Below are positions 8,929 to 15,905 of a stretch of 64,000 bases of DNA, one piece after another. Made by a program: the position numbers and the translations under genes. This DNA is from an uncultured Clostridia bacterium (GTDB taxonomy: Bacteria; Bacillota; Clostridia; Lachnospirales; CAG-274): contig CANRPW010000008.1 of NCBI GenBank assembly GCA_947632615.1, positions 1 to 64,000 of the forward strand, written 5' to 3'. The notes under the pieces were generated by a model. It saw only the letters and a list, made by a program, of their open reading frames with translations, searched no databases and was not told the origin of the DNA. Position 1 is the first letter of the stretch. Each line of letters begins with the position of its first letter.

Positions 8929-9553
8929 TGGCATGAGGAAAGCAAAAATCAACGTACCAAATCCTTCTTCTGAACAAGTTGAGAATTATCTTCGTGCCTG
9001 GAATGAGTTGGAAAACTATCATCTTCAGGAAGATGCGCTGGATAAGCTCTTCTTTACGCTTTGTCCCAAGAACGTGGATATGTCTGATATCCTTTTGAAG
9101 GTTGCGGCACTGAATGACTTTTACAGCACAAACATCTTCTCTGTATATCCGGTGGCAAAACATATTTTATCGTTAAACATTGATGACAGGCTTGAGACCG
9201 GTGATGTAGCGCTGGTTTCGGATATTCAAAAGGTTACTATCAACGGAGTTGAAAAGAACTTCTATTCTTTCGCAACGAAGTATTGTAGCCATCACTGCCC
9301 ACTGGATTTTCCTATTTATGATAGCTACGTTGAAAAGATGCTGTGCTATTTCCGGGATAGAGATAAGTTTGCTTCATTCAAGACTTCGGAGTTGAAGGAC
9401 TACGCAAAGTTTAAAGGAACACTTATCGATTTCAGATCATTTTACGGTCTTGATCAGTACGATCTAAAAAAGATAGACAAATATATGTGGCAGCTCGGAA
9501 AGGAGTACTTCCCTAAGAGTTACGGAAAGAAAAAGGTACATAAGGAACAGTAA
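8921..9553 (+). CDS. Unknown protein coupled to the Mrr-like nuclease
   Basis: 210 residues, predicted cytosolic, no membrane segment. I do not recognise a characterised family. The visible hallmark is NFYSFATKYCSHHCPLDFPIYDSYVEKML (about residues 108-136). It resembles a F-S-K-x3-H-x-P-x2-(F/Y)-P-I-Y-D segment I recall from uncharacterised proteins of mobile and defence regions. The N-terminus is helical and charged and the C-terminus Lys-rich. It overlaps the nuclease gene by 8 bp (ATG 8921; an internal ATG at 8933 is also possible), so the two are probably co-translated and work together. Function is unknown; a nuclease partner or inhibitor is a guess. Confidence 0.7.
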   Translation: MSDGMRKAKINVPNPSSEQVENYLRAWNELENYHLQEDALDKLFFTLCPKNVDMSDILLKVAALNDFYSTNIFSVYPVAKHILSLNIDDRLETGDVALVSDIQKVTINGVEKNFYSFATKYCSHHCPLDFPIYDSYVEKMLCYFRDRDKFASFKTSELKDYAKFKGTLIDFRSFYGLDQYDLKKIDKYMWQLGKEYFPKSYGKKKVHKEQ

Positions 9554-9561
9554 TGAGTTGA

Positions 9562-9663
9562 ATGTATATTTGTACCTGTCCATGTGGCAAAGGTAAGATA
9601 ACCCAGACCGATTATAGCTATGACCGGAGAATATATTTGTTTTGTCGAAGCCTTCGGATTTAG
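9562..9663 (+). CDS. Small ORF with CxCxC zinc-ribbon-like start, probable gene remnant
   Basis: A 33-codon frame begins MYICTCPCGKGKITQTDYSYDR and ends TAG. The CTCPCGKG cluster resembles the N-terminal zinc ribbon of some uncharacterised DNA-binding or nuclease proteins. No good ribosome site precedes it. It lies between the island gene and the right direct repeat, so it may be the truncated start of a third island gene. Confidence 0.3.
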   Translation: MYICTCPCGKGKITQTDYSYDRRIYLFCRSLRI

Positions 9664-9713
9664 ACCGGTTTAGTAGTAGCTCTGCCATTCATAATGGTGT
9701 CTCAGGAAATGGA

Positions 9714-9853
9714 GAGACGGTTTGCCTTTTAAAACGCAGGGGCACGGTTTAAAATTTCTTAACATACATTGCAGGGGCGGCATATTATTATCGGGGAGGT
9801 AATGATATGAAAGGTATAAATGACAGACCCGTAGCAATAGCTATGATAAGAGG
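9714..9853 (+). repeat. Right copy of direct repeat flanking the nuclease island
   Basis: Ungapped match to 7691-7830. It contains a non-functional copy of the rlmD 3' end and then runs into the intact SOD-like gene. Together the two copies bracket about 1.9 kb of foreign-looking DNA. Confidence 0.92.
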
Positions 9854-10268
9854 TGGAGACGACTATCCTGAGCTTTATGGGAGTGTGGTCTTTACTCAGA
9901 TGAAATTGGGTGTTTTGGTTACGGCGGAAATACATGGCTTGCCTTATAAGGGTGAGTGTGACGCTGGTATATTTGCATTCCACATTCATGAGGGAACGAG
10001 CTGTACGGGAAACAATGAGGATCCGTTTGCAAATGCCGAAGGGCATTACAACCCAAACAGCTGCCCTCATCCATACCATGCAGGGGATCTTCCGCCCTTA
10101 TTTGGCAACCACGGATATGCTTATATGTCCGTACTGACAAATCGCTTTAGGGTATGGGATATTATAGGAAAAGTAATTATTATTCACGAACAGCCCGATG
10201 ATTTTATAACACAGCCTTCAGGAAATTCGGGAACAAAAATTGCCTGCGGACAAATTTTAAGGGAATAA
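9807..10268 (+). CDS. Cu/Zn superoxide dismutase-like protein
   Basis: 153 residues with the SodC fold signature and all expected metal ligands. Cu ligands are in FHIHEG (about residues 52-57) and in VIIIHEQPDDF (late His, about 128). The bridging His is in GHYNP (about 74). The Zn ligands are in CPHPYHAGDLPP (two His plus Asp, about 80-92). The C-terminal PSGNSGTKIACG matches the family end. By family it dismutates superoxide to O2 and H2O2. No signal peptide is visible, so it would be cytosolic, unlike most bacterial SodC. The ribosome site is GGGGAGG. It was originally downstream of rlmD, now separated by the island. Its 3' end is tandemly duplicated. Confidence 0.85.
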   Translation: MKGINDRPVAIAMIRGGDDYPELYGSVVFTQMKLGVLVTAEIHGLPYKGECDAGIFAFHIHEGTSCTGNNEDPFANAEGHYNPNSCPHPYHAGDLPPLFGNHGYAYMSVLTNRFRVWDIIGKVIIIHEQPDDFITQPSGNSGTKIACGQILRE

Positions 10269-10282
10269 AATCAAATATAATT

Positions 10283-10332
10283 CAAAAGCCTCTTTTGCCA
10301 AGCAATAGCGCTTAATGCAAAGGGGGCTTTTA
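10283..10332. terminator. Bidirectional terminator, first copy
   Basis: AAAAGCCTCTTTTGC pairs with GCAAAGGGGGCTTTT across an 18-nt loop, with A and T runs on both sides. It ends the SOD-like gene. Confidence 0.8.
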
Positions 10333-10511
10333 TTGTTTAAAACAGCTCGGCAAGGGGCGTACTGACAGATCGCTTTAGGGTGTGGGATATTATAGGAAAG
10401 GTAGTTATTATTCACGAACAGACCGATGATTTTAAAACCCAGCCTTCAGGAAATTCGGGAACAAAAATTGCCTGCGGACAAATTTTAAGGGAATAAAATC
10501 AAATATAATTT

Positions 10512-10560
10512 AATAGCCTCTTTTGCCAAGCAATGACGCTTAAAGCAAAGGAGGCTTTTA
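10512..10560. terminator. Bidirectional terminator, second copy
   Basis: This is the duplicated version of the hairpin at 10283-10332, with matching arms (GCCTCTTTTGC / GCAAAGGAGGC). It lies next to the protease stop codon and serves the minus-strand gene. Confidence 0.78.
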
Positions 10561-10564
10561 TTGT

Positions 10565-12211
10565 TTAAAACAGCTCGGCAAGGGGGATGTTTATATATTG
10601 CTCTGCATTTTTTACAGAGTTTTCGGCGCAAAGTCTGCCATAGCCGTACAGCCTGTTGGGGTAGCTCATATCGGGGTCTCTTTCTGCGCCTATTCGCAGA
10701 AATGCCTTGAGCTTTTGCCCGTACATAAAAGGCTCATTTTTGTTGATTATCCCCCACTCCATAAGCAGGGCAGCAACGCCCGAGGCTATGGGCGCGGCTA
10801 TGCTTGTTCCCGTATAGGAGTCATAGCCTCCCCCTGCCCTTGTTGAGATTATATTCACTCCCGGGGCAAGAAGATCGGGCTTTATATCCCCCTTTGAGTT
10901 ATAGCCTATGCTTGAAAAGTCAGCCCTTGCATTGGTCTCGGGGTCGTACGCGCCTACGGAAAGAATGTTTGGGGCGGTGGACGGCAGGGTGACGGTTATT
11001 TCTCTGTCGGAGTCGGGAAAGTATGATGACGGGCTTACAAGCTCGTTTACGGGCAGCCATATATTTATTCTGCCGTCAACTATATCTTCGCCGTAAATGC
11101 GCAATATCCATTTGCCGGCGGGCAGAGTGCCCGTAATGCTTCTTGCATAGAAGAATATCTCCTGATCCGACGAATAGGGAGAAGGCCGACCCACGTCTAT
11201 GCCAAAGCTTATTTTGTCCATTTCCATTCTGTAGAAGCTACCGTTATATTCTATTATGCCCGTAGATATTCCCCCGGGAAGAATAAGCTCAAAATTCATT
11301 TTGTCAACAAAATCCTTCCAAAGGGATAAATAAACATAACCAAGCTCAGCAGCTATATTTATTTCTATATCCTTTGTTTCGCCGTCTGCTATACGGCCCC
11401 TGAAGTGATGCCCTGCATCGCCCTCATTCCCTACCGCAGCAGTAATTACCGTCCTTCCCACATCAGACATACTGTCAAGATATTCTTCAAAAAGGGAGCT
11501 GCCCCCGTGAGAGCCGTTGCTGGTTCCGTATGAAATATTTATCACAATAGGTCTTCCAAGCTCCACCGACTTATCAATGAGAAACTTTACCCCTCTCATA
11601 ATGTCAACTGTCAGAATGGGTCTATCGGGGCTTAGCTTGACTACCAAAAAATCCCCTTCGGGCGCAACTCCCTTAAACCTGCCGCCGCTCGCCCTGCCGT
11701 TTCCTCCCATAGCCCCCGCTATTGCCGTTCCGTGGCCAAGCTCGTCATAGGGGCTTAGTCCGCCCTCTCCCGTTTCTATGCAGGTATTTATTGCACTGTT
11801 GTCAAAATTTCTGCCGCTGCAAAGGGAGTCGGGAGCGCTGCCGTCAATGGATAAGTCCCATATATCCAATATTCTGCTTTTTCCGTCGTCATCTATAAAG
11901 TCGGGATGTGTAAAATCTATTCCCGAATCTATAACGCCCAAAAGCACGCCCTTGCCCGTAAGCCCCTCGGCTCCCCCTCTTACCGGGGGAATGCAGCTGC
12001 CCTCAGAGGCGCTTACAAGCATAAGCTCCAGATTTCTTGGCAGCTCTACATAATCGACCTGCTCGTAAAAAGCAAGCTCTGCAAGCCGCCCATAGGGTAT
12101 TACTATTATGCCATAGCCTAATGAGAGATCCTCTCCCTTGGCATCAAACGCTTTTAGTATATTTTCAAAATCACCGTTATACTTGATTATCGCATCAACA
12201 TAGTCATCCAA
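10565..12211 (-). CDS. Subtilisin-like serine protease, family S8, Csp-like
   Basis: 548 residues. The catalytic triad is complete: Asp in GVIDSGIDFTHPDF (about residue 95), His in ELGHGTAIAGAMGG (about 160) and Ser in YTGTSIAAPIASG (about 470). A long insert between His and Ser (about residues 270-400, rich in beta strands) matches the jelly-roll of clostridial Csp proteases. Those cleave pro-SleC or act as germinant-sensing pseudoproteases. Here the triad looks active. A short propeptide-like N-terminus is present and there is no secretion signal. The start is TTG, 9 nt after AAGGGAG. It lies downstream of the amidase on the same strand, with a terminator between. A germination role is an inference. 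Confidence 0.87.
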   Translation of the reverse strand: MDDYVDAIIKYNGDFENILKAFDAKGEDLSLGYGIIVIPYGRLAELAFYEQVDYVELPRNLELMLVSASEGSCIPPVRGGAEGLTGKGVLLGVIDSGIDFTHPDFIDDDGKSRILDIWDLSIDGSAPDSLCSGRNFDNSAINTCIETGEGGLSPYDELGHGTAIAGAMGGNGRASGGRFKGVAPEGDFLVVKLSPDRPILTVDIMRGVKFLIDKSVELGRPIVINISYGTSNGSHGGSSLFEEYLDSMSDVGRTVITAAVGNEGDAGHHFRGRIADGETKDIEINIAAELGYVYLSLWKDFVDKMNFELILPGGISTGIIEYNGSFYRMEMDKISFGIDVGRPSPYSSDQEIFFYARSITGTLPAGKWILRIYGEDIVDGRINIWLPVNELVSPSSYFPDSDREITVTLPSTAPNILSVGAYDPETNARADFSSIGYNSKGDIKPDLLAPGVNIISTRAGGGYDSYTGTSIAAPIASGVAALLMEWGIINKNEPFMYGQKLKAFLRIGAERDPDMSYPNRLYGYGRLCAENSVKNAEQYINIPLAELF

Positions 12212-12235
12212 AAAATCATCTCCCTTATAAATATA

Positions 12236-12272
12236 TTAAAAAAGCCGCTGCGGATATTGCAGCAGCCTTAAA
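12236..12272 (-). terminator. Terminator after amidase gene
   Basis: On the minus strand AAGGCTGCTGC pairs imperfectly with GCAGCGGCTT, followed by TTTTTT, between amidase stop and protease start. Some readthrough into the protease is possible because no separate promoter is obvious. Confidence 0.6.
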
Positions 12273-12275
12273 AGC

Positions 12276-12806
12276 TCATGAGGTAAATTCTATAATGCCG
12301 TTGGTTATGCCTATGGCGCAGTTTTGCCTGAACTCTGAAGTGGAGAGAAGATATGCCTCTGAAGGGTTTGACAAAAAGGCAAGCTCCACAAGTATGGCGG
12401 GCATTCTCGTAAGACGAAGCACGGCAAGATTTCTTGCGAAGGTGCCTATATTTCTTAAGTTTATCTGATTTACAAGGGCAGTGTTCACCGTTTCCGCAAA
12501 ACGCTGGGCTGTTGTGCCGGCTCTGTAATAGAAGGTCTCAGTGCCGCCTATAGAAGGGTCGGTGTTTGAATTGCAGTGTATGCTCACAAAATAATCAGCT
12601 CCCCAGGCATTTGCCATATCTGCCCTGCCCCCGAGGCTTACGGTGTCGTTTCCCGTGCGGGAATATTCTATGTCATAGCCTCTGCCTGCAAGAATTTCAC
12701 CCACCCTAAGAGCAACATCAAGGTTTACCTCAGCCTCATAAAGTCCGTTTATGCCTATTGCTCCGGGGTTAGTTCCGCCGTGCCCGGGATCTATAAATAT
12801 TTTCAT
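12276..12806 (-). CDS. N-acetylmuramoyl-L-alanine amidase (Amidase_3)
   Basis: Zn-dependent enzyme that cuts the bond between MurNAc and the stem peptide. The whole 176-residue protein is one Amidase_3 domain. Zn ligands are His in IDPGHGGTNPG (residue 9), Glu in GLYEAEVNL (about 26) and His in SIHCNS (about 78). The catalytic Glu is in ILVELAFLSNP (about 142). There is no signal peptide or cell-wall-binding repeat, unlike typical LytC/CwlD proteins, so export or release is unclear. The start follows AAGGAGTG. Its neighbour is a Csp-like protease, so a spore or cortex role is possible but unproven. Confidence 0.9.
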   Translation of the reverse strand: MKIFIDPGHGGTNPGAIGINGLYEAEVNLDVALRVGEILAGRGYDIEYSRTGNDTVSLGGRADMANAWGADYFVSIHCNSNTDPSIGGTETFYYRAGTTAQRFAETVNTALVNQINLRNIGTFARNLAVLRLTRMPAILVELAFLSNPSEAYLLSTSEFRQNCAIGITNGIIEFTS

Positions 12807-12916
12807 ATTTCTATCACTCCTTTTTTAAATAATATTCCTCATACCTTCAAAATGTGTAACAAAGGCTTGATTTTATGGTAAAAAAACTATATACTGATTT
12901 AGGGGAGAGTGAGAAT

Positions 12917-13642
12917 ATGTTTTCTGAAAATATAAAAACCCTGCCTGAAATTACGGCAGACAGAATAATAGAATACATTGTGGAAAATGACTTAGAGCCT
13001 GACGACAGAATGCCCAACGAATTTGAGCTTGGTAAAATTCTCGGTGTGGGCAGAAGCACCGTACGCGAGGCAGTGCGCCTTTTGGTAAGCCGTAATGTGC
13101 TTGTCATAAGGAGAGGAGCGGGCACATACATAGCCAAAAACACAGGTATACCCGAAGACCCTCTTGGGCTTATTTTTTCAAAAGACAGATATAAGCTCAC
13201 GAAGGATCTTTTGGAGGTAAGAATAATTTTAGAGCCTGAAATTGCTGCCATGGCAGCAAACAGAGCCACCGACAAAGACATAGCCTCTATTTGGAAGTAT
13301 TGTCATCAGGTAGAGGAAAAGTATAAAAAAGGCGAGGACCACATGCCTCCCGATGTTAAGTTTCACAAGGCTATTGCAAAAAGCACAAGAAATGACATTA
13401 TAGAAAAAATAATACCTATTATAGACACCTCCGTAGCTGTTTTTGTAAATGTGACCTACAGACAGCTGAGGGAAGAAACCATTACCACCCACCGTGCCGT
13501 TGCCGAAGCTATAGAAAGGCACGATGCGGCAGGAGCAAAGCACGCCATGATGATGCACATGCTCTACAACAAATATAAAATAGAAGAAATAATAGATATG
13601 CACGAAAAGCAGAAGAAGAATACATATAATACGCTGATATAA
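12917..13642 (+). CDS. GntR-family transcriptional regulator, FadR/FCD subgroup
   Basis: 241 residues from the ATG at 12917, which sits 9 nt after GGGGAG. An in-frame ATG at 12875 lacks a ribosome site. The N-terminal winged helix-turn-helix is residues 15-80 (MPNEFELGKILGVGRSTVREAVRLLVSRNVLVIRRGAGTYI). The C-terminal all-helical FCD ligand domain is about 95-225, with metal/ligand-type residues in the EIAAMAANRAT, VKFHKAIAKST and THRAVAEAIERHD segments. By family it senses an organic acid. It is divergent from the amidase and converges with amt, so the target is not evident. Confidence 0.9.
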   Translation: MFSENIKTLPEITADRIIEYIVENDLEPDDRMPNEFELGKILGVGRSTVREAVRLLVSRNVLVIRRGAGTYIAKNTGIPEDPLGLIFSKDRYKLTKDLLEVRIILEPEIAAMAANRATDKDIASIWKYCHQVEEKYKKGEDHMPPDVKFHKAIAKSTRNDIIEKIIPIIDTSVAVFVNVTYRQLREETITTHRAVAEAIERHDAAGAKHAMMMHMLYNKYKIEEIIDMHEKQKKNTYNTLI

Positions 13643-13673
13643 GGCAGTCAGCACCAAAAAAAACTATAGATTT

Positions 13674-13709
13674 AAAAACACGGCAGGGAATATCCTTGCC
13701 GTGCTTTTT
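13674..13709. terminator. Bidirectional terminator between gntR-type gene and amt
   Basis: A CACGGCAGGGA / TCCTTGCCGTG stem with a 3-nt loop is flanked by an A-rich run and CTTTTT, so it can end both convergent genes. Confidence 0.88.
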
Positions 13710-13739
13710 GATTGATTGGATTTCTTGTTAAATTATAGA

Positions 13740-15515
13740 TTATTCTACGTCCTGAAGAGCTGCAAAGTCTTCTTCTCCTGTACGAACCTTTACAACACGT
13801 TCTACGCTGTATACGAAGATCTTGCCGTCGCCGATGTGGCCTGTGTAGAGAGTTTCCTTTGCTGCTTCGATTATCTTGTCTACGGGTATCTCGCTTACTA
13901 CTACCTCTACCTTTACCTTTGGCAGGAGAGTTGCATCCATTTCAACACCACGATAACGTCTGCCTGTGCCCTTCTGTATGCCGCAGCCCATAACCTGAGT
14001 TACTGTCATACCTGTTACACCGAGAGAGTTCATGGCCTTTCTGAGCTTTTCATATCTTTCAAGCTTAGCTATAATTACTACCTTGTGGATGCCTGTAGAT
14101 GAGATAGGCATAGACTCTACCTTTACAGCGGCATCTCTCTGAGCCTGTGTAGCTGCATGGTAATCTGACTCGCCTAAGTTTGTGTTTTCGTTTACATCCA
14201 TAGTCATTGTGTTTGAAATATCCATAAGGGCAAAGCCTGCATAAGCAGATGAAAGACCATGCTCTGTTGAGTCAAGACCTTCAATTTCTTCTTCCTCACT
14301 TACACGAAGACCTATAAGTGCCTTAATTACAAAAAATGCTATTGTAATGGTTACGGCTGTCCAAAGGGCTGTTGAGAACATACCTAAGAACTGAATACCA
14401 AGCTGATGGAAGCCGCCGCCGTAGAAAAGACCTTCGCCTGCTATCTGGTTTGCGCCGCCGCTTATAGCTCTTGCAAATGCGGGAGCTGTTTCTGTAGCAA
14501 AGAAGCCTACCGAAATGGTGCCCCAGATACCGCACATACAGTGTACTGCAACTGCACCAACAGGATCGTCAACACGGAGCTTCTCATCTAAGAACCATAC
14601 GCCGAATACTACTATAAGACCTGCAATACCGCCTATTATTATAGAACCGAAAGCATCGCATACATCGCAGGGAGCTGTTATGGCAACAAGACCTGCAAGT
14701 GATGCGTTAAGACACATTGAAACATCGGGCTTGCCGTACTTTACCCATGTGAATATCATACATACAACAGTTGCAATAGCAGGAGCTATGGTGGTTGTTA
14801 CGAAAACAGAGCCAAGCTCTTCTATAGAAGTTGCTGCTGCACCGTTGAAGCCGTACCAGCCAAGCCAAAGTATGAATACACCAAGACAGCCTAAAGGAAG
14901 GTTGTGACCCGGGAAGGCATTTACCTTAGTTATTTTGCCTGCTTTGTCCTTTACAAACTTACCGATACGGGGACCGAGTATAGCGGCACCTATAAGAGCG
15001 CTTATACCGCCGACCATGTGTATACAGTTGGAGCCTGCGAAATCGTGGAAGCCAATCTGTGCAAGCCAGCCGCCGCCCCATGTCCAGTGAGCCTCGATGG
15101 GGTAGATGATTGCTGATATAACGGCTGAGTAGATGCAGTAGGATAAGAACTTTGTTCTTTCTGCCATTGCACCCGAAACTATGGTTGCCGTTGTTGCGCA
15201 GAATACTAAGTTAAATACGAAGTTAGACCAGTCGAAGGTCTGATATGATGTGAAGATATCAAAACCCGGCTTGCCTATAATGCCCATCATATCTTCGCCT
15301 AACAGCAGGCTAAAGCCTATGATTATGAACATTACAGTACCTATACAAAAGTCCATAAGGTTTTTCATAAGTATATTGCCGGCATTTTTAGCTCTTGTAA
15401 AGCCTGTTTCTACCATTGCAAAGCCTGCCTGCATCCAGAATACAAGGGCCGCGCCTATGAGAAACCACACGCCAAAGACTTCACCGTTTAGTGCATTTAA
15501 AATTTCTTGTGTCAT
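13740..15515 (-). CDS. Ammonium transporter fused to a PII signalling domain
   Basis: 591 residues. Residues 1 to about 400 are an Amt/MEP/Rh channel with 11 predicted membrane helices (MVETGFTRAKNAGNI, HFAGS-type FHDFAGSNCIHMVGG, GWYGFNGAA). A cytosolic linker of roughly 70 residues follows. From about residue 475 to the end is a complete PII/GlnB domain: KVVIIAKLERYEKL, T-loop with RRYRGVE (uridylylatable-type Tyr), then TGHIGDGKIFV and VRTGE. Separate GlnK proteins normally block Amt when nitrogen is ample; here channel and gate are one chain. The start follows AAGGAGG. A strong promoter and two-hairpin leader precede it. Confidence 0.95.
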   Translation of the reverse strand: MTQEILNALNGEVFGVWFLIGAALVFWMQAGFAMVETGFTRAKNAGNILMKNLMDFCIGTVMFIIIGFSLLLGEDMMGIIGKPGFDIFTSYQTFDWSNFVFNLVFCATTATIVSGAMAERTKFLSYCIYSAVISAIIYPIEAHWTWGGGWLAQIGFHDFAGSNCIHMVGGISALIGAAILGPRIGKFVKDKAGKITKVNAFPGHNLPLGCLGVFILWLGWYGFNGAAATSIEELGSVFVTTTIAPAIATVVCMIFTWVKYGKPDVSMCLNASLAGLVAITAPCDVCDAFGSIIIGGIAGLIVVFGVWFLDEKLRVDDPVGAVAVHCMCGIWGTISVGFFATETAPAFARAISGGANQIAGEGLFYGGGFHQLGIQFLGMFSTALWTAVTITIAFFVIKALIGLRVSEEEEIEGLDSTEHGLSSAYAGFALMDISNTMTMDVNENTNLGESDYHAATQAQRDAAVKVESMPISSTGIHKVVIIAKLERYEKLRKAMNSLGVTGMTVTQVMGCGIQKGTGRRYRGVEMDATLLPKVKVEVVVSEIPVDKIIEAAKETLYTGHIGDGKIFVYSVERVVKVRTGEEDFAALQDVE

Positions 15516-15536
15516 AATAATTCCTCCTTGTTAAAA

Positions 15537-15628
15537 AAGGCGATGCAGAGAGCTAAATTAAGAAGCATCCTTGCATCGCCTTATAATATTAAAAAACGCT
15601 ATGGATGTAACCCGGGAACATCCATAAC
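15537..15628 (-). promoter_or_regulatory. Leader with two terminator-like hairpins (attenuator) of amt
   Basis: In transcript order the first hairpin pairs 15618-15628 with 15598-15608 (11 bp, one G-U) and is followed by T6. The second is an 11-bp perfect stem, AAGGCGATGCA pairing with itself inverted (15572-15582 with 15537-15547). It is also followed by T6 and lies 9 nt before the ribosome site. An alternative small hairpin (15562-15577) overlaps the 5' arm of the second terminator. Its six-base loop AAGGAT has A at 1 and G at 4, the pattern known for ANTAR-protein antitermination sites. Attenuation is well supported; ANTAR control is a hypothesis. Confidence 0.65.
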
Positions 15629-15695
15629 GTCATTGTCATAAAAAAAGAGAGAAGCCAAAGTAGAAAATTACTTCAACCCCTCATCGGATAAATGA

Positions 15696-15724
15696 ATTAT
15701 AGACCCTTTCTAATTAAATTTCAA
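15696..15724 (-). promoter_or_regulatory. Sigma-A promoter of amt
   Basis: On the minus strand TTGAAA (15719-15724), a 17-bp spacer and TATAAT (15696-15701) give a leader of about 175 nt. Confidence 0.8.
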
Positions 15725-15833
15725 CCCCTTTTTTTGAAAATTTTAATTTTTATAAGATTTTATTATAAATTCATTTATTTTGGCTAAATTTTTATAGAAA
15801 ATATACAATATGGCAAAATAGAGTATAAATTGC

Positions 15834-15862
15834 TTGTAAATCTATCCATTTTATTTTATAAT
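15834..15862 (+). promoter_or_regulatory. Probable promoter of aspartate-aminotransferase-like gene
   Basis: TTGTAA (15834-15839), 17 bp, TATAAT (15857-15862), followed by GGAGG and the ATG at 15906. Confidence 0.6.
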
Positions 15863-15905
15863 ATTAAATATTAAAGATAAGAATATATAAGTCGGAGGTA
15901 ATATA

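Larger units (their letters stand above)
10131..10586. repeat. 228-bp tandem duplication of sod 3' end, terminator and subtilase 3' end
   Basis: 10131-10358 and 10359-10586 are near-identical tandem copies, period 228. Each holds the last 46 codons of the SOD-like gene, a bidirectional terminator and the last codons of the convergent protease gene. The functional sod end is in the first copy and the functional protease end in the second. The inner halves are relics. Confidence 0.93.

Noticed and set aside
12875..12916. Upstream ATG for the GntR-family gene
   Set aside because: No ribosome site; the ATG at 12917 follows GGGGAG at proper distance and matches the usual family start.
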